Assembly (NCBI RefSeq): GCF_021390475.1
Contig: NZ_JAJUWS010000041.1
Coordinates: 1 to 60,638, forward strand
Direction of reading: 5' to 3'
DNA length: 60,638 nt
DNA from: Streptomyces sp. ST2-7A
GTDB lineage: Bacteria; Actinomycetota; Actinomycetes; Streptomycetales; Streptomycetaceae
Program-made: the position numbers and the translations under genes
Part shown: piece after piece, positions 8,764 to 16,396 of the stretch
How the letters are laid out: each line of letters opens with the position of its first letter
Position numbering within the stretch: position 1 is the stretch's first letter
Notes under the pieces: model-generated
The model's database searches: none
Seen by the model: the letters and a program-made list of their open reading frames with translations, nothing else
What the model was told of the DNA's origin: nothing

Positions 8764-9768
8764 GTGTTGCGAAAGGATGGTCCGCTGCGCCGCGTTCGCC
8801 GGAGCGTGTACGCGGCAATGGCCGCTCTCGTACTGCTGTTCACCGGTTCGGCCGCGAGCGCCGAGGAGGCATCGACCGTTGATCGCGCGTCCCGGATCGG
8901 GCCTGGCTTCCACCACGGGAAGGTGCGGGTCGACGGCGGCACACTGCACTACGTCCGCGGTGGCTCCGGTCCGCCGTTGGTGCTGTTGCACGGCTGGCCG
9001 CAGACCTGGTGGGGATGGTCGAAGGTCATGCCCGAGCTGGCCCACAACCACACCGTCATAGCGTTCGACCTGCCGGGTGCGGGCTCCTCCGGCATCCCGG
9101 CCGGCGGTTACGACAAGGTGACCACCGCCAACCGCATCCGCGAGGGGGTCCGCAAGCTGGGCTTCGACAAGGTGTCGATCCTCAGCCACGACACCGGCGC
9201 CCTGGTGGCCTACCCCTACGCCCGCGACTACCCGGAGGAGGTGGAGCGGCTGGCCGTCCTGGAGACCCCGCTGTCCGGCTTCGGTCTCGAGGACTTCTAC
9301 GGCATCAGCTGGCACCTCGGCTTCAACCAGACCGCGGCACCGATCCCCGAGACGATCATGGACAACAAGGACGTGCCGACCTACCTCGGCTGGCTGTTCA
9401 GCGGTGCCCGTCACCCCGACCGCATCGATCAGCAGGTCTACTTCCGCGCCTACTCGCACTCGGCCCGCCGGTCCGCGGGCTACGAGTACTACCGGGCGTT
9501 CGCCGCCGACGCGGCCGACAACCAGGCCAACGCCGACCGCAGGCTGCCGATGCCGGTGCTGGCGATGGGTGCGGAGTTCGCCTTCGGCCCGCTGGTGGCC
9601 AACTCGTTCGACCAGGTCGGCGACGACGTCCGTGGTGTCGTCGCGCCGGACAGCGGCCACTGGATCCCGGAGGAGAACCCGCGCTTCCTCATCGACTGTG
9701 CGTCACTGTTCTTCGGACAGGAGGGCGTTCCCGCGCCCAGCCCTGAGCTGGAGGGCTGCACGGCCTGA
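8764..9768 (+). CDS. Secreted alpha/beta hydrolase, epoxide hydrolase-like
   Basis: A 334-residue alpha/beta hydrolase with an N-terminal signal peptide (positively charged start, hydrophobic AAMAALVLLF, ASA-E cleavage site near residue 35), so it is exported. The oxyanion motif HGWP is at residues 76-79. The nucleophile elbow SHDTGA has aspartate D143, as in epoxide hydrolases and haloalkane dehalogenases rather than serine esterases. The histidine is H299 in DSGHWIPEENP. The GTG start has GGAG 6 nt upstream; an overlapping ATG at 8760 is in a different frame. It has its own promoter and terminator, so it is a single-gene unit inside the decayed region and the only apparently intact gene there. 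Substrate unknown. Confidence 0.88.
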   Translation: MLRKDGPLRRVRRSVYAAMAALVLLFTGSAASAEEASTVDRASRIGPGFHHGKVRVDGGTLHYVRGGSGPPLVLLHGWPQTWWGWSKVMPELAHNHTVIAFDLPGAGSSGIPAGGYDKVTTANRIREGVRKLGFDKVSILSHDTGALVAYPYARDYPEEVERLAVLETPLSGFGLEDFYGISWHLGFNQTAAPIPETIMDNKDVPTYLGWLFSGARHPDRIDQQVYFRAYSHSARRSAGYEYYRAFAADAADNQANADRRLPMPVLAMGAEFAFGPLVANSFDQVGDDVRGVVAPDSGHWIPEENPRFLIDCASLFFGQEGVPAPSPELEGCTA

Positions 9769-9779
9769 CAGGCAGCACG

Positions 9780-9816
9780 CATCGGCCTCGCGCGAACCGT
9801 TCGCGCGGGGCCGATG
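9780..9816 (+). terminator. Terminator of the hydrolase gene
   Basis: 17-bp stem (CATCGGCCTCGCGCGAA paired with TTCGCGCGGGGCCGATG, one G-U pair) with a 3-nt loop, 12 bp after the stop codon. Confidence 0.8.
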
Positions 9817-9848
9817 CCCCGTCCGCGGCGGTGGGTGACTGCCTCGGT

Positions 9849-10235
9849 TCAGCCGCACCCGGACCGGGATGACCTGCCGGGCGCGCGGTGTGTCGTTGTG
9901 ATGTCGCACGGGGGGGGTCCGACGAGTTCGATCCCGTGCACCCGGCGTGCGAGGGCGGTGAGCAGCGCCGCCGCCTCGAGTCGAGCCCCGTACCGGCCGA
10001 CGCGCTGGTGCAAACCCGTGCCGAACCCGACATGGCCCGAGGGGGCGCGGCACGGGTCGAACGAGTCGGGCGCGTCCCTGCGTCGAGGGTCCCGGTTGGC
10101 CACCTCCGGGAACAGCCGGACTTTCCTGCCACCGGAAACCACATGGTCGCCGACCCGGATGCCGGTGGTCGTCGTGCGAAGGAAGGTCTGCGCCGGGGAC
10201 GGCCGCTCACGCATGCGCCGCAGGACATTCGGACC
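9849..10235 (-). pseudogene. Cytochrome P450 C-terminal fragment lacking the heme cysteine
   Basis: The minus strand encodes about the last 120 residues of a bacterial P450: PSPAQTFLRTTT, then VANRDPRRRDAPDSFD, then the heme loop GHVGFGTGLHQRVGR, then ARLEAAALLTALARRV. In intact P450s the residue after HQ is the cysteine that ligates heme; here the codon at 10004-10002 is CGC (Arg), one base from TGC. Near 9915 the similarity shifts frame and ends in IPVRVR. There is no N-terminal two-thirds. A relic, abutting an IS5-type fragment upstream. Confidence 0.82.
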
Positions 10236-10300
10236 GGGCACCTTGCCGAGCCCCCCGGCCGTTTCGTTCGGATCAACCGACCGTTGGTCCGGGTGAGTCG

Positions 10301-10560
10301 TCGGCTGACGCGCGGTGGGCGCGGATCGAACGGTTGCTCCCGGACCGGACGCCGGAGCGAGATGGCCGCTGCCGGGACCACCGCGAGGTGACCGATGCGA
10401 CCGCCCACAAGTTCCGGACCGGAATCCGGTGGGTGCGTCTGCCGGGGAGGTACGGCAACCGGCGCGGTGTCCACAATCGGCTGCGGGTGGGGCCCTCGAC
10501 GGCACCCGGGAGCGGGTGTTCACCGCTCTGGTGACCCGGGCCGACGCGGAAGGGAATCCG
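10301..10560 (+). pseudogene. IS5-family transposase N-terminal fragment
   Basis: The frame from 10301 reads ARWARIERLLPDRTPERDG, followed by HREVTDATAHKFRTGIRWV and GRYGNRRGVHNRLRVG, the N-terminal DUF4096-type segment of IS5-group transposases. Similarity then shifts frame into ALDGTRERVFTALVTRADAEGN and stops near 10560 before any catalytic Asp. So this is a truncated, frameshifted remnant. It lies about 65 bp from the 5' edge of the P450 relic. Confidence 0.75.
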
Positions 10561-10696
10561 AGCCGGACGACCATGGCATCGGCCGGTCCCGCGGCGGTCG
10601 GGGGCTTGCCCCGGGAGAGGGCCCCGTTGTTCCGTCGGGCCCTCCCGTGCCGAGCGGATTCCCCTTTCCCCGGGCCGAGCCGGGCCGGGGAACGGC

Positions 10697-10730
10697 GCCG
10701 GCCGGGATCGGCACCCCGATCCCGGCCGGC
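10697..10730 (-). terminator. idh terminator, distal hairpin
   Basis: Perfect 15-bp stem (GCCGGCCGGGATCGG and complement) with a CACC loop, downstream of the idh stop. Confidence 0.7.
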
Positions 10731-10758
10731 GGGGGACGGCGGAGGACCGCCGTCCCCC
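10731..10758 (-). terminator. idh terminator, proximal hairpin
   Basis: Perfect 12-bp stem (GGGGGACGGCGG and complement) with an AGGA loop, directly next to the previous hairpin and 36 bp past the idh stop. The two form a tandem terminator. Confidence 0.75.
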
Positions 10759-10794
10759 GCCGACGCCGATGTGCCGGGGAAGCTCGCCCGGTTG

Positions 10795-13014
10795 TCAGCC
10801 GAGCATCGCCAGGGCCTGGTTGAAGGTCTTCGACGGGCGCATCACGGCCGCGGCCAGCGCCGGGTCGGGACGGTAGTAGCCACCGATCTCCGCCGGGGAG
10901 CCCTGCACCGAGGCCAGCTCCTCGATGATCGTGGCCTCCTGCGTGGCCAGGGTTTCCGCCAGCGGGGCGAAGGCCTCGGCCAGGCGCTCGTCCTCGCTCT
11001 GCCCGGCCAGTTCCCGCGCCCAGTACAGGGCGAGGTAGAAGTGGCTGCCGCGGTTGTCGATCCCGCCCAGCCGACGGCTGGGGGACTTGTCCTCGTTGAG
11101 GAAGGTTCCGGTGGCGCGGTCCAGGGTCTCGGCCAGCACCTTGGCGCGGGCGTTGCCGGTGGTGTTCGCCAGGTGCTCGAAGCTGACGGCCAGGGCGAGG
11201 AACTCGCCGAGGCTGTCCCAGCGCAGGTAGTTCTCCTTGACCAGCTGCTGGACGTGCTTGGGCGCGGAACCACCGGCACCGGTCTCGAAGAGGCCGCCGC
11301 CGTTGATCAACGGGACCACCGAGAGCATCTTGGCGCTGGTGCCCAGCTCCAGGATGGGGAAGAGGTCGGTGAGGTAGTCGCGCAGCACGTTGCCGGTGAC
11401 CGAGATGGCGTTCTCGCCGCGCCGGACGCGCTCCAGGGAATAGGCGGTGGCCTCGACCGGGGCCATGATCTCCAGGGTCAGGCCGTCGGTGTCGTGCTCG
11501 GGCAGGTACTCGCGAACCTTCGCGATCAGGTTGGCGTCGTGGGCGCGGTCCTCATCCAGCCAGAAGACGGCCGGGTCGCCGGTGGCACGTGCCCGGGTGA
11601 CGGCGAGCTTGACCCAGTCGCGCACGGCGATGTCCTTGGTCTGGCACATGCGCCAGATGTCACCGGCGCCCACGGCGTGCTCCATCAACACGGTGCCCTC
11701 GCCGTCCAGGACCCGCACCGTGCCGGTGGTGGGGATCTCGAAGGTCTTGTCGTGGCTGCCGTACTCCTCGGCCTTGCGGGCCATCAGGCCGACGTTGGGC
11801 ACGGTACCCATGGTCGCCGGGTCGAAGGCGCCGTTGGCGCGGCAGTCGTCGATGACGACCTGGTAGACCCCGGCGTAGCTGCTGTCCGGGATGACCGCGA
11901 GGGTGTCGGCCTCCTGACCGTCGGGGCCCCACATGTGGCCGGAGGTGCGGATCATGGCCGGCATGGAGGCGTCCACGATCACGTCGCTGGGGACGTGCAG
12001 GTTGGTGATGCCACGGTCGGAGTCGACCATCGCCAGCTGCGGGCCCTCGGCCAGCTCGGCCTCGAAGGAGGCCTTGACGGCGTCGCCGCCGGGCAGGGAT
12101 TCCAGCCCCTTGAGGATGCCGCCCAGCCCGTCGTTGGGGGTGAGGCCGGCGGCGGCCAGCGCCTCGCCGTGCTCGGCGAAGGTACGGGGGAAGAAGGCCC
12201 GCACGACGTGGCCGAAGATGATCGGGTCGGAGACCTTCATCATGGTGGCCTTCAGGTGCACCGAGAACAGCACGCCCTCGGCCCTGGCCCGTCCGACCTG
12301 GGCCGTGAGGAACTCGCGCAGCACCGCGACGCGCAGGACGGCGGCGTCGACGACCTCGCCCTCCTCGACCGGCACGGAGTCGCGCAGGACGGTGGTGGTG
12401 CCGTCGTCGCCGGCGAGCTCGATGCGCAGGGAGCCGGCGGCGGGGATCACCACGGACTTCTCGGTGGAACGGAAGTCGTCACCGGTCATGTGGGCGACGT
12501 TGGTCTTCGAGTCGGCGGACCAGGCGCCCATGCGGTGCGGGTGGGTCTTCGCGTAGTTCTTCACCGAGGCGGGGGCGCGGCGGTCCGAGTTGCCCTCGCG
12601 CAGCACGGGGTTGACGGCGCTGCCCTTGACCTTGTCGTAGCGGGCGCGGATCTCGCGCTCCTCGTCGGTGGAGGGGTCGTCCGGGTAGTCCGGCAGGGTG
12701 TAGCCCTGCTCCCGGAGTTCCGCGACGGCGGCCTTCAGCTGCGGAATCGAGGCGGAGATGTTCGGCAGCTTGATGATGTTGGCGTCGGCGGTCTTCGCCA
12801 GCTCTCCCAGCTCGGCGAGGGCGTCGTCGATCCGCCGGCTCTCCTCCAGGTACTCGGGGAAGGCCGCGATGATGCGCCCCGACAGGGAGATGTCACGGCT
12901 CTCCACGGCGACCCCGGCGGTGGAGGCGTACGCCTCGATCACCGGCAGGAACGAATACGTCGCCAGGGCAGGGGCCTCGTCGGTGTGCGTGTAGATGATG
13001 GTCGAGTCAGTCAC
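10795..13014 (-). CDS. idh: Monomeric NADP-dependent isocitrate dehydrogenase
   Basis: Oxidative decarboxylation of isocitrate to 2-oxoglutarate with NADP in the TCA cycle. The 739-residue length and sequence identify the monomeric IDH family (about 740 aa), unrelated in fold arrangement to the dimeric enzyme. Recognisable blocks are VNPVLREGNSDRRAP (near residue 135), SVHLKATMMKVSDPI (near 250), IDDCRANGAFDP (near 390) and GGSAPKHVQQL with DNRGSHFYLALYWA in the last quarter. The GTG start has GGAG 6 nt upstream. It is a single-gene unit with a tandem terminator downstream and a palindrome-like site upstream. Confidence 0.97.
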   Translation of the reverse strand: MTDSTIIYTHTDEAPALATYSFLPVIEAYASTAGVAVESRDISLSGRIIAAFPEYLEESRRIDDALAELGELAKTADANIIKLPNISASIPQLKAAVAELREQGYTLPDYPDDPSTDEEREIRARYDKVKGSAVNPVLREGNSDRRAPASVKNYAKTHPHRMGAWSADSKTNVAHMTGDDFRSTEKSVVIPAAGSLRIELAGDDGTTTVLRDSVPVEEGEVVDAAVLRVAVLREFLTAQVGRARAEGVLFSVHLKATMMKVSDPIIFGHVVRAFFPRTFAEHGEALAAAGLTPNDGLGGILKGLESLPGGDAVKASFEAELAEGPQLAMVDSDRGITNLHVPSDVIVDASMPAMIRTSGHMWGPDGQEADTLAVIPDSSYAGVYQVVIDDCRANGAFDPATMGTVPNVGLMARKAEEYGSHDKTFEIPTTGTVRVLDGEGTVLMEHAVGAGDIWRMCQTKDIAVRDWVKLAVTRARATGDPAVFWLDEDRAHDANLIAKVREYLPEHDTDGLTLEIMAPVEATAYSLERVRRGENAISVTGNVLRDYLTDLFPILELGTSAKMLSVVPLINGGGLFETGAGGSAPKHVQQLVKENYLRWDSLGEFLALAVSFEHLANTTGNARAKVLAETLDRATGTFLNEDKSPSRRLGGIDNRGSHFYLALYWARELAGQSEDERLAEAFAPLAETLATQEATIIEELASVQGSPAEIGGYYRPDPALAAAVMRPSKTFNQALAMLG

Positions 13015-13044
13015 CGGGTGCTCCGCTCCACGTCTGCAACATTG

Positions 13045-13056
13045 CTCGACATCAAG
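13045..13056 (-). promoter_or_regulatory. Degenerate palindrome upstream of idh
   Basis: CTTGATGTCGAG on the minus strand, 31 nt upstream of the idh start, flanked by TAT on one side. It has dyad form CTyGA-TCrAG. Similar dyads sit upstream of some central-carbon genes in Streptomyces as far as I recall, but I cannot name the regulator; candidate operator only. Confidence 0.35.
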
Positions 13057-13105
13057 ATATCCCGTGGGCGGGTCCCCATCGACGGGGCCCCGCCGGGTCC
13101 CGGCC

Positions 13106-13666
13106 TCATCCCAGCCGCAGGTTCCAGTGGCCCCCGCCGCCGCTGAAGCTGATCACCGACAGGGGGTGGACCTCGGTACGCCAGTAGGCGTGGGGTGGGG
13201 CCTTGAGCGCGTAGAGCATGGCGGCCCGGATGACCGAGGGTTCGGTGACGGCCACCACGCGCCCGTCGGCGACCTCCGGTCGGGTGTCGAGCCAGCTCCC
13301 GACCCGGGTGACGAAGGAGACCAGCGGCTCGCCACCGTGCGGCGCGGTGCGCGGATCGGTGAGCCAGGCGTTGACGGCCGCCGGCTCCCGCAGCGTGACC
13401 TCATGCAGGGTCATCCCGTGCCAACGACCCATGTCGCAGTCCCGAAGGGCGGGTTGGGCCAGCGGGGCGAGCCCCAGCACATCGCCGGTCTGACGCGCGC
13501 AGGGACTCGGCGAGCAGTAGCGCAACTCGGCGGCGGCCAGCGGGGCGAGAGCGGGCAGGGCGCGCTCGACCGCGTGCCATCCCGCGGCGTCCAGCGGACG
13601 ATCGTCACCGAATCGCGTGTCGAGAAGGCCCGTTCCACGGGCCGCGGCGATCAGGGTGACCAACAT
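13106..13666 (-). CDS. Histidine-phosphatase-fold protein lacking catalytic histidines
   Basis: A 186-residue protein with the phosphoglycerate mutase/CobC-like layout: RPLDAAGWHAVERALP, then CSPSPCARQTGDVLG, then DCDMGRWHGMTLHEV, and a C-terminal VVAVTEPSVIRAAML. In active members the N-terminal motif is RHG; here it reads TLIAAARGTG. The later histidine of VTHxxxIRA is glutamate E142. So both phospho-transfer histidines are absent and it is probably a pseudoenzyme or has a changed activity. I took ATG 13666 because it begins at the family start; ATG 13720 is also open. Neither has a ribosome site, so translation may be leaderless. Role unknown. Confidence 0.7.
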   Translation of the reverse strand: MLVTLIAAARGTGLLDTRFGDDRPLDAAGWHAVERALPALAPLAAAELRYCSPSPCARQTGDVLGLAPLAQPALRDCDMGRWHGMTLHEVTLREPAAVNAWLTDPRTAPHGGEPLVSFVTRVGSWLDTRPEVADGRVVAVTEPSVIRAAMLYALKAPPHAYWRTEVHPLSVISFSGGGGHWNLRLG

Positions 13667-13750
13667 GCGGTGATCGTACGAGCAGGCGAATGGACGCGCC
13701 ACGGTCGTCGAACAATTCATCGGGTTTTTTCACGGGGCGCCGTTCCCCGA

Positions 13751-14170
13751 TCATCCGGGCTCGAAGATCATCCATCGGTCGGGGCGGTCGAGCGCGCGAA
13801 AACCGAGCCGGGTGTACAAGTCGTGGGCGTCATGGGTGGCGAGCATGATCCTTTTCAGCCCCCATCCGTCGAGCTGATCACGGACGGCGCCGACGAACTC
13901 CGTACCGACCCCGAGCCCCCGTTCGGCCGGGTCGAGGTACACGTCACACAGCCAGGCGAAGGTCACCCGGTCGGTGACCACCCGGGCGTACCCCACCTGC
14001 TCACCCGAAGTCACCCGATAAAGACCGAAGTTGAGGGAACCCGCGATGGCCGCTTCCTGCTTTTCCCGGCTTCGCCCCAACGCCCAATAGGCGTCACTGG
14101 AAAGCCACCGGTGAATTCGGGGCGTGTTCAGCCGTGTCGGATCCGTCGAGATCTCGTAGTCGTCGCGCAC
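13751..14170 (-). CDS. GNAT-family N-acetyltransferase
   Basis: A 139-residue GNAT protein, expected to transfer acetyl from acetyl-CoA to an amine. Motif A (acetyl-CoA pyrophosphate loop) is AERGLGVGTEFVGAV near residues 82-96, preceded by the beta strand FAWLCDVYLDP. The C-terminal strand-helix block HDAHDLYTRLGFRALDRPDRWM is typical of the stand-alone group that acts on small molecules or amino acids. It lies 84 bp upstream of the phosphatase-fold gene on the same strand and may be co-transcribed. Substrate cannot be told. Confidence 0.85.
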   Translation of the reverse strand: MRDDYEISTDPTRLNTPRIHRWLSSDAYWALGRSREKQEAAIAGSLNFGLYRVTSGEQVGYARVVTDRVTFAWLCDVYLDPAERGLGVGTEFVGAVRDQLDGWGLKRIMLATHDAHDLYTRLGFRALDRPDRWMIFEPG

Positions 14171-14503
14171 GCCCGGAAGTCTGCCGGCTCACCCGGATCC
14201 CCACAGCGAATTTTCCGCATTCCCGCAAGCTCCCCGACCACACTCCGAGCACACCCCGCCCTTCGGCGAGGGGAGACCGAAAGACGGAAAGCAGGAGGAA
14301 ATGAGGAAATCGGAATAAAATGATCTCGTCGCGGGAATCGGGCCCGCCCGTGGAACGACCGCGGGCCCGGGAGCGGCGCCTCCCTTCGGGGTGACGGGGG
14401 CCGTGGCCCGGGAAACGACCGGCTGCGACCGGGGCGGCGGGAGCGACCGCGCACGACCGGATGAACCGGATGAGATAGACGGAAAGAACAAGGAGGTGTC
14501 CCC
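14171..14503. other. Intergenic region between divergent genes
   Basis: 333 bp between the GNAT gene (minus) and the DUF1918 gene (plus), so promoters for both strands should lie here. An unusually AT-rich patch at about 14300-14325 (GGAATAAAATGATC) is the likeliest promoter or upstream-element zone. A G-rich stretch follows. I see no gene in it. Confidence 0.4.
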
Positions 14504-14701
14504 ATGCGGGCACACATCGGCGACCGGGTGATCACCCACGGCCGCACCGTGGGTCGGCCCGACCGGGTGAGCGAGATCATCGAGGTACTGGGGGACGACG
14601 GCGGGCCGCCCTATCGGGTGCGGGACACCGACGGCCACGAGACCCTGCTCTATCCGGGTCCGGACTCCGTGGTGGAGGACCGCGAGGACGCCCACCACTG
14701 A
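14504..14701 (+). CDS. DUF1918 small protein
   Basis: A 65-residue soluble protein of the DUF1918 family, widespread in actinobacteria. It starts MRAHIGDRVITHG, followed by VGRPDRVSEIIEVLGDDG and a C-terminal YRVRDTDGHETLLYPGPDS, which looks like a small SH3-like beta barrel. AAGGAGG lies 6-7 nt before the ATG, a strong ribosome site. The function of the family is not known. It is transcribed away from the GNAT gene. Confidence 0.85.
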   Translation: MRAHIGDRVITHGRTVGRPDRVSEIIEVLGDDGGPPYRVRDTDGHETLLYPGPDSVVEDREDAHH

Positions 14702-14777
14702 TCCGACCCGGCCGCCGGGACCCGTGAACGGGTCCCGGCGGCCCTCGCCTGCGACCCGCACGGGCCGCCGACGGACC

Positions 14778-16073
14778 TCAACGGCGGGCGGACGGATCCG
14801 CGCGCGGTGGTTCGGCGGGCGTGCCGTGGTGCTCGGCGACCAGCAGACCCATCGCCCCCAGGGGGTCGGCTACCACCCGGGAAGCCGAGAAGTAGGCGTG
14901 TCCGCCCACCGCCGGCCGGTCGCGGCAGAAGGCCAGGTGCCGGGAGAGTTCGGCCGGGTCCCGCCAGGCCGCCGGCTGTTGCGGATCCCCCACCTTGTAG
15001 ACCGCCTCGCCGATCCACAGCGCGACCCCGGTGCCCTCCACCGTCCGCGACCACCACTCGACCAGCTCGGCGTAGTCGGCCGGCGCGTGGCCGATGTGCC
15101 AGTACAACTGGGGCAGGATGTAGTCGACCCACCCCTCCCGCACCCAGCGCCGGGTGTCGGCGTACAGGTCGTCGTAGGTCTGCAGGGCCGAGGTGGCCGA
15201 CCCCCCGGGGTCGGTGGAGCGGTTGCGCCACACACCGAAGGGGCTGACCCCGAACAGCGCGTCGGGCCGGGAGGAACGGATCCGCTCGGCGGTCTCGCGG
15301 ACCAACAGGTCGATGTTGTTCCGCCGCCAGTCGGCCCGGTTCGCGGTCCCCCCGTGGCGGGCGAAGCTCGCGTCGTCGGCGAACTTCTCGCCGGGCACCG
15401 GATAGGGGTAGAAGTAGTCGTCCCAGTGCAGGCCGTCCACGTCGTGGGTCTCCACCGCGTGCAGCATCGCGTCCGCCGCGAACCGCCGCACCTCGGGCAG
15501 GCCGGGATCGTAGTAGAGCCGGCCGCCGTGGGTGATCGCCCAGTCGGGGTTGCGGCGCACCGGGTGGTCGGCGGACAGCCGGGAGGGGTCGGCGTGCAGG
15601 GCGACGCGGTAGGGGTTGCACCAGGCGTGCAGGGCCAAACCGCGGTCGTGCGCCTCGCGGACGGCGAACTCCAGGGGGTTCCAGCCGGGGTCGCGCCCCT
15701 GGGTACCGGTCAGCCACTGCGACCAGGGCTCGAAGGGCGAGGGCCACAGCGCGTCCGCGGCGGGGCGCACCTGCAGGAAGATCGTGTTCAGCCGCAGCCG
15801 GACCGCCTCGTCGAGGAGGGCCAGCAGGTCGGCCCGGGCCCGGTCGGCGGTGGAATCGGCGGCCGGCCAGTCGATGTGCTCCACGGTCGCGATCCACATC
15901 CCGCGCAGTTCGCCGGGGGCGGCGGTCCGCCCGCCGACCGGCGCCGCGTCGTCCTCCCGCCGGGTGTCACCGTCCCCGGGGCGCGAGGCGGCGGAGGCAC
16001 CGTGCAGGGCGAGGGTCCCGACCAGGGTGCCGGCCGCGGCGACCCCCAGTGTGCGGCGGTTGATCGGTGACAT
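14778..16073 (-). CDS. Exported family-10-like glycosyl hydrolase (GHL10/DUF187)
   Basis: A 431-residue TIM-barrel protein of the DUF187/GHL10 family, thought to act on peptidoglycan or related glycans outside the cell. The N terminus MSPINRRTLGVAAAG has a twin-arginine pair followed by a hydrophobic segment and a GASA-A cleavage site, so Tat export is likely. Family blocks are RGMWIATVEHIDWP, LNTIFLQVRPAADALWPS, GLALHAWCNPYR, YYDPGLPEVRRFAADAM, DGLHWDDYFYPYP and YILPQLYWHIGH. I chose the ATG at 16073 because GGGAG lies 8 nt upstream. An in-frame ATG at 16205 would bury the signal peptide. It is divergent from the xyloglucanase gene. Confidence 0.9.
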   Translation of the reverse strand: MSPINRRTLGVAAAGTLVGTLALHGASAASRPGDGDTRREDDAAPVGGRTAAPGELRGMWIATVEHIDWPAADSTADRARADLLALLDEAVRLRLNTIFLQVRPAADALWPSPFEPWSQWLTGTQGRDPGWNPLEFAVREAHDRGLALHAWCNPYRVALHADPSRLSADHPVRRNPDWAITHGGRLYYDPGLPEVRRFAADAMLHAVETHDVDGLHWDDYFYPYPVPGEKFADDASFARHGGTANRADWRRNNIDLLVRETAERIRSSRPDALFGVSPFGVWRNRSTDPGGSATSALQTYDDLYADTRRWVREGWVDYILPQLYWHIGHAPADYAELVEWWSRTVEGTGVALWIGEAVYKVGDPQQPAAWRDPAELSRHLAFCRDRPAVGGHAYFSASRVVADPLGAMGLLVAEHHGTPAEPPRADPSARR

Positions 16074-16319
16074 GGAGGCGACTCCCGGGTGCGGACGGTC
16101 GGTACCGGGACGCCGGCTCCGCGGGCCCCGGTGGTGCATCGACGATACGCCGCTCCCCTCTGGGATTCGGGGCGATTCACCACCGAGCACCCGGGAGCGC
16201 ACCATCCGGGTGAATCACGCGAATCACTATCAATCGCCCGAATTCCCGCCCGGAAGTCCTTCCGACACACCACTTATGCGAACAACGTTCGACAGTTAAC
16301 ATCACCGACACGCACCACT

Positions 16320-16333
16320 TGGGAGCGCTCCCA
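16320..16333 (+). promoter_or_regulatory. CebR operator (CebR box)
   Basis: Perfect 14-bp palindrome TGGGAGCGCTCCCA, identical to the published operator of CebR, the LacI-family repressor of cellulose and cello-oligosaccharide utilisation in Streptomyces. It lies 64 bp before the start of the GH74 gene. Confidence 0.92.
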
Positions 16334-16396
16334 CTTCTGTTTCCCTCCCTGTCCACCCCCCTTGCCGTCCCCGGACGGCGGACCCCTGGAGACCCC

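Noticed and set aside
10315..13146. 943-codon open frame antisense to idh
   Set aside because: Mirror of the idh codon bias; product is low-complexity Gly/Val/Asp with no family features, and idh is certain.
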